Positions 38,501 to 50,500 of a stretch of 64,000 nt of DNA are shown here, piece by piece. The notes under the pieces were generated by a model. The model did not search any database. It saw nothing but the letters and a program-made list of their open reading frames with translations, and was not told where the DNA came from. The DNA is from Leuctra nigra (Eukaryota > Arthropoda > Insecta > Plecoptera > Leuctridae). The stretch spans positions 23,031,060 through 23,095,059 of the forward strand of contig OW203768.1 in the NCBI GenBank assembly GCA_934045905.1, written 5' to 3'. Within the stretch, counting starts at the first letter, position 1. Each line of letters begins with the position of its first letter. Made by a program: the position numbers and the translations under genes.

Positions 38501-41500
38501 TAAAAGGTGTATAGTGCCAGCCTTATTTAGCAGAAATTAGGAAAAAATTGAAAAAATTAATTTTAATATGAAATAATTGTTCAACAATATTGGGATTGGT
38601 TTTAAAAGTTTCATTACACTCTAAGGAATCATTATGAGTCCATGACTTCAATTTTTTTTTCAAAATATCAATTGATTACAAAAATAATTTATCGTATACA
38701 ATTTTATTACAACTAAAAAAGGATTTTGCCAAATTATTTGCACAAAATAATCACCAGAAATCATAATCTTTTTTCTCTAAATATGTCTTAAAAGTAGAAT
38801 ACAGAGAAATACCAAAAAATAATTAAACAACTATCTGCAATAGAAAAAGATACGTTGATTTCAGTTGATGCGCATGCGCAATTACACACACACATGGTAA
38901 CAATTGGGGAGAATTCACCACCATCTTTATGAATCCTGTTTTACGGCCTTCTAAAGTAATTTTATCGTCTGATCCAGATAAACTATTGATCAAATACTCA
39001 AATCCACCAACCAGATATTCTGTGCGCCCTTAAATAAAATTCAGGACCCAAATTTTACTAAATGTCGAAAAAATCGACATGGGCACCAGAAATACAGTTT
39101 GAATATGAAAAAAGTCGACAGGGTCAAGCTGAGAAATGTGTAACTTTGGCAGTAAAGTTAATTCTAAATAGAAAGTTTCTACCTTATTCAGAGTTTGACC
39201 CCATGGCAATATAAGACAACTGCAGATCTCTCTCTAGCATTATAGCCTCTTTATTTGCCAGCAGTCAAGGTCAGTCTTAAAGCCAATTGCCAGTGACATA
39301 GTCATAGTCCAACTGTAAACAAACCTAAAAGGGTTTTGTTTTGAGACCTGTACACCCTCATACTCACAACCATAATCTGTATACTTACTTACTTACTCAA
39401 GTATCAGAGTCCAAGACCATGCATTCATGATCTTCAGAACTTGTCACATGTAGTGTCTACTTGCGGATTTAACATCTTTCCAACATGAAAGTACACACTG
39501 TACTTTGTAGAAGTGCTATAGAACATTGTCACATGGGAACGGAGAGTTAAAGGTATTTGCAGGTTTATAAAAAGGTAATTAGTTTTATGTTATGTTTGAC
39601 AATTTCGTTTATTGAAAATGATTGGTTTAACAAAGCTCATAGATATACATTTTCATTAGACACTATAATATTGTTTCCGTGCGCCACAAACACATGCACC
39701 TTATGAGGGATAACGGAGACTCCAACAGTTGCACTGAACAAGTAATTAATCAATACATCAAGTATTAAATAAAAAAATGTTTTACAAATCAACCATGAGT
39801 GCTCAGTACTCACTAGGTACAGTACAGAATATAAATTCACCTTTACTATAGCAAAACAATAAATGCTGTTATAAACTATTCGTACAATCCAGAGTAGGTA
39901 CCTATTTGAAGAAACAAACAACATTGAAATGAATCTAATTTTAAATCCTCCCTTGACATGGGTTGGAAATATGTTGGCAAATATGGTTGTCATGACAATG
40001 GTTTGCCAGGAAGCGCATTTAAATAGACTGACATACATGAGCTATTCGACACTAAAAGTACCTAGAGAATGCGCTAATATCAGTAAGATGGTCAATCACG
40101 TGAGTATTTGCCGCACGCGCACTGGGTGCACCATCAGTACGCATGCGGGCAAATCAATTACATGTCAATCGTAACGAGTTCATTAAAAGTTATAATTACA
40201 TCGGGAAATAACAGAAATTGATGCTTACCTCAGTGTCAACAATCAAATCTAATCGGAATATTACATTACAGCACACATTCATTTAAATTCTTGTGAAAAC
40301 GAGATGTCTATTCATTCACCAAAAGCAGCATTTGATAGATTGCAATTGTTTTGAACGAGGCGTTAAGAAAAAGTTTTCAAACGAGGTCGTTCAGAAGGCC
40401 GTGATAAAAACAATTGAGTCATTATCACATAAGTCTAATATTTCAGATATAAAAAAAATAAAAATAAAGTGATTTTAAAAAATTCCAAAAAAATATGGGA
40501 ATAAGAAGGGATGATCTTAGACCATCAAAGGTTGTAGGTTATCATCTCACTCATATATTATAATATTATGTTATAATAATGATTATAATAACTAGGGGAA
40601 TGACATAATTGTATAGCTAGGGGAATGACAAACACATAGTTTTAATGCTAAAGTTCATTCACGATTAGAATTGCAAGCCGTAATGGCGGCCGTGTAGATA
40701 CTACTGTAGTCAAATGAACAATTGTATACCTTCATATGAAAATATCAATAGAATAATCCAAAACTATGTATAATACAACTGTAGATGGAAATAAATCAAT
40801 TTGATTGAATTTTTCTAATATTTTCTAATAATAAAAATAGTGTATTTGACATAATTTATACAATTTCAATAATACAAAGAAGAAAGTCTTGCCATTGACA
40901 GGGCAGTGTTCAAGTGACTGACCAATGAACGACGTGATCGACTAAAACGTCAGTGAAATTCTTATCGTGAACGAACTTTACCAAATCTTTGTTGGTTGAT
41001 GTTTTTGGACAAAATTTTGAGGTTAGAATCTACACTTTGTATTCTCTGAGAATACCCCAAAGACAATTGTGAAATTTTTAATCAACCATTTCTACATTAG
41101 CTAGGGTAATGACCGAAAAAAATTACACTCGCCAAAATCTTGGTCAAGATGATTCGCCAACAGGAAGAATGTCACTGAAAATTGCTGCAATTCAAATCAT
41201 CACAACTTCAAGACATTGGAGGTAGCTTCAGCGTCAGTGCAGGACGAAATACCAACCACAAACAAACAAAAAATTAAAACTAAGTTGAGCTAGGGGAATG
41301 ACTCTGAACCCTGGGGACAAACTTTAAGAGTATCTCACAATAATATTATTATAATATTTAGTAGTTTTCATTGATATTTTATCTTTTCTGATTATTGATT
41401 ATCCAAATTAATTTTTGTGTATTTTTATACCTCCAGGGAACATCATTTGTCTAGTTCTATCGGGTGGCAGCCAGGTTTGGGACAGGCTAGGGGAATGACA

Positions 41501-44500
41501 TTTGGGGGGTATTTTGGTCTACCCCAGCCCTACATTTACATTGGGAGAGATAATACTAAAGTGATTTAGTAAAACAGGTTCTATATAAAAATAATAAAAA
41601 TTGTTTGTAATAAAATAGTACATGCAGGTTAAGATTTAAATGCACAGGGACATGAATATTAGACTTATGTGATAATGACCCAATTGCAATCTGTCAAATA
41701 GTGCTTTTGGTGGATAGACATCAGTTCTCGCAAGATTTGAATGAATGTGTGCTGTAATGAAATATGCCGATTGTATTTGATTGTTCACTAAGGTATTCAT
41801 CAATTTCTGTTATTTCGCGATGTAGGTAATCATAACTTTTACTGAACTCGTTATACGATTGACATATAAGTGACTTGCCTGCACGCGCCCTGTGCGCATT
41901 ATGCATGCTTACTTGGTGGGAAGATGTTAATTTTTTATGCTAGGTGGTGTTTTGCAACTTTTAGTGTCGAATTGTAACACGATCAAAAGATTCTTTTAAA
42001 CATTCCTAATACAAACATGAAGTAGTACATAAAATAAATATAAATGAATTTTAAGTTCAAGAATTTTAAGTTTAATATCAAAGTTTTCTGTTTACCTACT
42101 GACAGTATCACTAACATAAGTTATAGCATACGCCAACACAACAATCAATATTCTCTCACAAGACAAATATGTTCAACCATACTCGAAACCTGGATGCCTA
42201 TTATCGAGTTTGTTGAAAATGTTCATCATGCGGAAATGAGCCACTGCACAAAGCGGCGTTCTAGAATTCAGCGAAACATGCAGCGCTGCAGCGGACATAT
42301 ATGTGTTCATTTATTCAGCGTTGCAGCGACTGCTGCGTGCATTAAAAAGTGTTCTTAATTTCAGCGCTGTACAGCGGCTATCTAGCGGATCTAGCAAAGG
42401 AAATCTTCGCTTTATTCGCTAGATGGATGCAAAATGGCGGCGTTTGTTTATGTTGATCTGTGCATCAATGATTTAAATTGTCAGTTATGCGTCGTTTATG
42501 AAATGTCGATGAATCTGAGGGGTAAATATATGTTTCTCTAATATAATATGCCGTATTATTGCATAGTTTATTGCGTTATATTTCATTGCATTTTTGCTTT
42601 GACAACGACGTCCATGTTTTAAAATCTTGTCGCCACATTCATCTAGCAAAACTAGGCAAATCGTTCATAAATTAAGCGGAAATTCATCTAGCAGGACGCC
42701 ATTTTCTCGCTGCAGCGCTGCATGTTTCGCTGAATTCTAGAACGCCGCTCAATGGATTCATCTAATTTAATATTGATAAAACAAAATACTAAGCCACTTG
42801 ATTTCGCATAGTCGAACATTTTCGCGTGCGGTTTTAACTCGAGAATAGGCACCCTGGATTGGACATGGAAAATATTTCTTTTTCCAAGGACTAAGAGCTG
42901 TTTGTGGAATTAAAAAACAGGCAAACATTTCAAATATCATTGTTATAAAAATTACAGATTACAAAATTACTATTCTTCAAGATTACTTCTTTCTAAAATG
43001 TATGTCAAAATATTATGTTGATGTCAACAAACTATGTATAACTATGTTTGCTTTTAATATACGTACCGACATCTTTTAACTCTTTACACCTCTTACATAT
43101 ACATAAATGCAAGCTTGTGTTTCCGTAAAATACTTTTTTGCCATACAATTACTGGGCACTGTACCCGTTGGGACAAAATACCTATATCACTTTTGTATAA
43201 CTATCTACCTATGTAGGTATTTAAACTGTTTTGATTGGTAAAAAAACATGCAATGCAGAAACTAAATGTATAAACAAATCATTACCTACTCGATCAATAC
43301 TTAATTAGTCTTAATTCTGAGTTTCATCTCTGATGAACTCTAGTTTCATCCATCAGGATTCATTTAGGAAAAGATTCTGGAATTCCCGAACCGAATGTTG
43401 TCAGTTCAGTTTCATGTGAGAGCGTCCATGTATTACGTCCGAGGTACTGGTACATGATGAGGGGAGGCACATAGTTTGACTGGGAGGAAGGGGTGTATAT
43501 ACGAGGGGGGGTCATTATATTCGCGGACTCAAAGGGTTATAGTAGAGATGCGAGTTTCTAGAGCACATAGTTCTATTGTGTGACCCTTTTTAGACACATA
43601 CCAAATTTTAGCATTTTGAGTAATTAATGTATGTAAGAAATCGCCAAATAAGTACCGTATTAACTCGTGTATAAGACGCAATTATGTGTCAATATTTTGA
43701 TTCTGAAAACGGCCCTGCGTCTTATACATGCATACCAAGCTTTTTTCCCAGTAAATCCAAGGTGGATGTTTGTAAACAGAGCTGTGGTAGACTGCCACAT
43801 GTTGTCTATCTCTGCCTTTCCCTCTCACTCTGTCTGGACTACTCATACTGTGTCTAGACACAACACTATTAACATATTACATTTTTGCAACAAAATGTTT
43901 TCCCTTGCATTTAGATCAGGAGACAAAATATATGTTTACGTCTGAAAAACATTGCTCTGACAGACATAAAATAGACAAAACACTGTTGAATGGCGATCTT
44001 AATGGAAGGGGAGGAGAGGAGTTGGGTTTGTTTTGGAATGCAGAGGAAAGGCAGGTGCATGACTCTTAAAGCAAGCAACAGCTGCTGGGAAGAGACTCCC
44101 CTCCCCCCTTTCTCAGAAGCAGGAAATTACTGTTTGTTTACAACAAGTTGGCAGTGATTTTCATTCAAATAGCTCAGCTAGCTGGAAAACCAACATTTAG
44201 ATGGATATCATGTATACAAATTTTTCATCATTTTACTGCGTCTTATACATGCATGCTAAAGCCGCGTTTACAACAAAATTAACGTTCGAAAATTAAGAAA
44301 ATTAACGCAATTTCAATTTTCAAGCCCATGTAAACTTATGGATTCGTTCACAACGAAATTTTGTAAATTAACGTACGCCAATTTCACCTCAAAGTTGACC
44401 AACTTCCTACTTTCAAGTCGAACGTTAAGTGCGTTAAGTGGCGCATGCGCACGGACACTTCTCTCACATCTTACTCACAGCTGTTCGCGCTGGCCGGCGC

Positions 44501-47500
44501 CATCTTGTTTTACGTGTGTGTTATTTTTCCGAAGTGGTTGTGAACGAAAGTGGAATTACCTTAATTTTGCAACGTTAATTTTCGAACGTTAAGTTGTTGT
44601 AAACGCGGCTTACGTGTTTTCTTAAAATATACTTCTCAAAACAAGGGTACGTCTTATACATGAGTGCGTCTTATACACGAGTTAATACGGTAGGTAAGTG
44701 AACCTCGAAGAACATTTCAATTGGCACAGTTGAGTGTTGCACTGTCCTCAAGTTCTTTCAAAATCAATGAAAATCACCTCAAACAGTATTGGAAAAGCTT
44801 TTTCTATGGAAAATCATGAAACAGTCCCCAGAAACAATTTGCAACATAAACAAAAATTCTAAAATCTCTTCCCAAATAGTTTGAGGTGTTTTTCCTCGAA
44901 TTTGAATGAATTTAATGATGGAGCGACACTCAATTTGACCATTTAAGTGTTCTTCGAGGTTGACTTACTTATTTGGCGATATCTTAAATACAATAATTAG
45001 GTACTCAATTTTGCTAAAATTTGGTATTTATGCCTAAAACGGGTCACACAATAAAACTATTTGCTCTAGAAACTCGCATCTCTTCTCTACTCTACTATGA
45101 GTCCGCTAACATAATGACCCCCCCTCGTAGCTTGTGATGTAGCACTTTCCAAATTCATCTTTCATATTGATAATACCTAGTGAATTTTAAGACTGCTTGT
45201 TAAGACTTGACTTGGTGATTGAAATAGAGGTTTAGTTGATATTTCACATTTTGAGTTACCTAGTATTAACAATATCAAAAAACATACTTTTGCGCTTAGC
45301 TTAGAAAACCGGCTTAAAGGTTCTGAATTAGCCATCATAAAACAACTACATAACCTATTCGAGAAATAAGGAACCCGACTGACCTCTGGTGGATTCTTTG
45401 GTACTAGCCAAGGGGAATGCCGAATGATGGAGGATATCACGGAGATATTTATAAATAAATTATATTAAATTTGCTTTAGTTGTGGCTGAAAAAGTAAACT
45501 TGTAACTAAATCTAAATTTCAATTGTTTAGAACTCCTTTTTTATTGCCCTATAGAAACACGAACTTCAAAGTAAAAGAGTGCATCTAAAAAGTTTCCTGC
45601 CAGAAGTGGCTCCATCACGTATCACTTATTCGTTCGAATTTGTTTGTTTGTCACTTATTTGTTTTTCTGAAGCAGTTCAGCACAAATATATGATTTTTTG
45701 ATTATGGAATCAAAACTGAAATATTCAAACTGAGGCCACTTTTCCAAATCACCGTTATGGCGGAGTCTCAACATGGAAGGGGGAGGGTAATTGATTTCAC
45801 GACAAGCTGCGGCACGGTGGAGGGGGTTAAAGAAAATGTGACATAATTAATGGACACCCCTCTCCGAATTCTTCTTGAACCATGCCCAACATAGTATTCT
45901 ACGCTAAGCGAGCTACCTATGTAAACAACCCGTGACGAAAGGACAGTTATCTGCCCCAGATTACGACCTCACAGATCTAGGAAACCTCCTGAAGCATTCA
46001 GCGTTCGTAGTGGGAGCAATTACATATGTTTTAAAATCTAACTAACAATAACATACCTTCCTATGACTAAGTGCCATACCACTGACTACCATGACTATTT
46101 TCTTATTAATATTTTAATAAATATCATGACTTTGTTCAAACATTGTGTTGGCATGCAGATCGTTTACAAAATGTCTCCAGATTAAACTAGATTTTATCAC
46201 TGTAAGAAATTCCATCATTAGTTTAAAAAATATAGAGTTTACGTATAAAATTGTAGTAATACAAGTGAAGACTTTCATACAAAAAAACTCGTATCGAGGA
46301 TGGTTAGGTACTTCAAATATCTACCCCTTAGTTCGTAAAAGAGGTCGGATTCGGGTAATCTTTTGTACCCGGGTACCCGCTCAGGGTCCTTATTCTAACA
46401 TAAATGAGATTATTATGGTCTGACATCATTTGAAGACCATAGGATACCATAGACATGTATACCTACTCATCTCTATGAGGATACCATTGATCTGAAATGA
46501 TTTCCAGATCAAAAATACTTTGTTATCGTTAGAATAAGGGCTGTTTTTCACATTTTCTGAGCCATTTTACTTGTTATATGCATTTTCTTTCTACTAGGTA
46601 TGTTTTACGGGCCCTCCGACTTGTTGATTTCAGTCTTTTCATCTCATGCATGTATGGACAGCTTCGAAATGAGCATTGAGAAACATGTACTACTCTAATG
46701 TAGCTTATGACAGAAATTCTCTATCCTAGTACGAAATACCTAGATAGATCTACTAAGTAACGTTTGGCAAAGCCAGGGTAGCTATTCTATAACTTTAAAA
46801 TTCCGGATTCGGCACGAATACGATTCGGTGCAATGTTAATCCATATGGCCGTGAATCGAATTCGGGATGAATCTGGAATTTTGAAGTTATAGAATAGCTG
46901 CCCTGATCAAAATGATTTTTCGGTGATAGTCTGGCTGATCAGAAAGACCTAACATTAGTGTGACATTCATTTACCCAATTTGGATGTATTTTGAAAATAT
47001 CTTGAGATTTGTTTGAACAGAAGTGCTAAGAGGGAAGACTAGCAATGAAACCAGCTGCCATTTTCAAGATAGTGAATGTCTTATCGAAGATAGACAATAC
47101 GTTGGAGCCACAAAGTTGTAGAGAAGGAACAGATTTTTGTGTTTAAACCTAATTGTACACATTTTAAACATTTTATCTCAAATTTATGAGCGACTTCAGC
47201 GACTAGAGAAATCATTACCTACTGCTCAGAACATACATCAAAATTTTAAAAATTTATCACTGTTAGTGTTTGGCGTTTAACAAAAAGCAATTCATATACT
47301 ACAACTTTGTCACTTTTGTCTATCTTCAACGAGATAGACATTAGCATTGGTGGTTTATAGATTCGTCCTTCATCTTGAAGAGAAACTTTATAAATCTTCT
47401 CCGAGAGTTCTATCAATTTCTGTCACTAGAGTAGCTTGGCTAACTTAGTAGGATTGTTGGTAACTTGTTACATAAACAGCATGAACTCTCAGTGAACGCA

Positions 47501-50500
47501 TTATTAGCTACATCCACAAACCTCAAGATACTCGTACTACCGAAGGCTATTGCGAGCTTGCAGTCTGTGTAGCGCCATCGTCTCCGCGTTCATCTGCACG
47601 TTGGTTGCGAACCGATGCAGCCTGACCTCCTCCCTCTGCAGTATGTTCGTCGTGACGGCCGGCAGCCGCCACAGGTCGCCCACACGCAGGGACTTGAAGT
47701 CCGTCGGGCAGGGTGTGGACACTTCCCTCGTGGGAGCGCGACAATACCACGCCGCACGCGCCGTCTCAAGCTGCTCGAACCGTTTGCTCTCGCCGCACAC
47801 GTCCAGGATGGGTACGTCGACGTTGGCCCCTTCGTTCGGACTCGGCTCCGGTTTGCAGAATTCGCCGAGGACGGGGTGATAGGTTCGGCAGACGAAGCAG
47901 CGACGTTTTTTAAACCGCTTTCTCTTCGCTTCTCCCTTCGGCGAGAGAGCTACTGGGGCAAGTGGCACAATCGGGGAAACCAAATAATTAGCATTGGTAG
48001 CAAGAAAATTTGCAAAGTTGTTCTTCATACTGTCAATGGTAACTTTTAAGGTAATTTCAGGCACTGTCACAGTTTCTTGTTTGTTAATAACAATCAATGG
48101 TCCATTGGGTGGTTTATTACTGATGGCTGTATGATTATGGGTTTGCAAATTGTTCTTCCGGGCTGCTTTAGGTGGCTTGTGGATCGGTTGAGAAGGCATA
48201 GGGCACTGTTGACTGAGGTTATGTGAGTTGTGACATTTCAAACACCTTTTCTTCTTTTTCCTAGGGCGACTTTTACGACGTTTCTTCTTGGAACCTCCCT
48301 CTCCAGGCGTGGATGTCGGAATAGAGCCCAGTTGGTCAGGAGATGCTGGACTAAATGTGTTGTCGCCATTCAAGTTCCCACCCATAGGAGAAGAAATGCG
48401 TCTCTTTTTTCCGTTGTCAGCCATCGAAGCCAGAATCGAGTCCAAAAGGTCGGGCGAAGCTGGACTAAATGTGTTGTCACCATTTATGTTCCGTCGCATC
48501 GGAGAAGCAATGCGTCTCTTCTTTCCGTTGTCAGCTATTGAAGGGATCGAGTCCGAAGGGTTGGGCGAAGCTGGACTAAATGTGTTGTCACCATTTATGT
48601 TCCCTCGCATCGGAGAAGAAGTGTGTCTCTTCTTTCCGTTGACAGCCATCGAAGGGATCGTGTCCAAAGGGTCGGGCGAAGCTGGACTAAATGTGTTGTC
48701 GCCATTTATGTTCCCTCGCATCGGAGAAGAAATGCGTTTCTTCTTTCCGTTGTCAGCCATCGTAGGGAACGAGTCCGAAGGGTCGGGCGAAGCTGGACTA
48801 AATGTGTTGTCACCATTTATGTTGCCACGTATTGGGGAAGAAATGCGTTTCTTCTTTCCGTTTTCGGGCACCGAAGGGATCGAGTCCGAAGGGTCGGGCG
48901 AAGCGGGACTAAATGTGTTGTCACCATTTATGTTGCCACGTATTGGGGAAGAAATGTGTTTCTTCTTTCCGTTTTCAGGCACCGAAGGGATCGAGTCCGA
49001 AGGGTTGGGCGAAGCGGGACTAAATGTATTGTCACCATTTATGTTGCCCCGTATTGGGGAAGAAATGTGTTTCTTCTTTCCGTTTTCAGGCACCGAAGGG
49101 ATCGAGTCCGAAGGGTTGGGCGAAGCGGGACTAAATGTATTGTCACCATTTATGTTGCCCCTCCTGCGGGATGCCTCGCTACTCATATCATGATATTTCT
49201 TCTTTCGCTGGCTTTTCTGTTTCATGGGTGGCGAGCCTGGTGGGTCGGGTGAAGCGGGGCTGATGGTAGTGTCCCCATTCATGTCGCCACTCATCGGCAC
49301 ATCCTTGGTGCTCCTACGAAGATGTTTCTTCTTCTGGCCAGGAATGGGTGTCGAGTCTTGATGAGGAGGTTTCTTCTTAAAATTGAAAGGAATGTGTGTC
49401 GTGCCTGGGGGGTCGGGTGGGGAAGGGCTGAATGAAGAATCTCGGTCTATGTTCATGGGGGAAGCCTTGACGCTCAAATCCAGGGGTGTTATCTCAAGCT
49501 CTACAGGAATGTCATAGTAGTACTCTTCCTCTATGTTTTCACTCTTGCAGCTCAAATCCAGGGGAGTCGGGTCACGACAATGTTTCCTCTTCGCCTCGCC
49601 CGATGGGCTGGTTGAGGCAGGGATGATTGTAGTGCTGTTCCCACTCATCTGAGAAAAAACAGTTCATTGCATCATCCTCAAGCTCGGAATAGGACTGGTA
49701 TATTTGAACTTTAAGAGGTGAAGGGAGAGTTACCAAGTGTCATCAGTCAGGCAATAGGGGAAGTGATCCAATAACAAAAAAGTAGAAACCGGTAGTTGGC
49801 CTGAAGAAGACAGCCAAAGCGCTGTCGAAATATAGCTCTTAGTCTTTTAATTTGTGTTTTTATATAGTACCTACAGGTGTTGTCTAGAGTACCTAGGCAA
49901 GTATTATTATTAAACAGGTAGTGTTGTAAATAGCTGAAAGTTCAATTCTTCTTAAGACAGTTTCTACGTAGAGGAGAGAATGTAATTTATCAGCATAAAG
50001 GCCGATGCATAATTGTAGCAAACGGACGACACGGACGGACGACGGAGACGATGTTTAGGTATGACAAATTCACTCTGCTGTTCACACTTCGGACGCGGAT
50101 GGACGACGCAAACGTCATACCTAAACATCGTGACCATCTCCTTTGTCCGTCCGCGTCGTCCGTCTGCGTCAATTGTGCATCGGCCTTTAATCTAACAAAA
50201 CAGTTGAACTTCCTAGATGGAGTTTTAAGAAGATCTACTTTGGTACCTACATAGGTACTTGATGTGTTTCGACAAATTGAGTGCAGAGTGGGAATTTACC
50301 TAGGTCTACGTACTATACCGGTACTTAAACTATTTGGTGACTTAAACTATACAATTCATCATCCCCAGGAATGGCTGTTCAAATAAAGGCGTTGCAAACC
50401 TGAACTTCAAATTTCGCAGCAGTTTTCTCGGAACTATGTTTGAACTCGGTAATTCTGAAAATCATGGTTCAGCTACTATAGTTCGAGTGGCCACCTAATT

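Larger units (their letters stand above)
43500..45129. mobile_element. Outer TIR element of a three-deep nest
   Basis: TACGAGGGGGGGTCATTATA at the left, and the mirror ATAATGACCCCCCCTCGTA at the right. The arms share GAGATGCGAGTTTCTAGAGC, TGTGTGACCC, CGCCAAATAAGTA and ACCTCGAAGAACA. The left arm is split by the insertion at 43655-44690 and resumes after it. Confidence 0.9.

Noticed and set aside
39637..40038. 133-codon hydrophobic open frame on the - strand
   Set aside because: Low-complexity residue use, no domain, runs into the arm of a foldback element, no splice or promoter support.
48288..49193. 301-codon open frame on the + strand opposite the 703-aa gene
   Set aside because: It is open because the 111-bp repeat is a multiple of three; one stop-free unit keeps the antisense frame free of stops. 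It has no start context or domain of its own.
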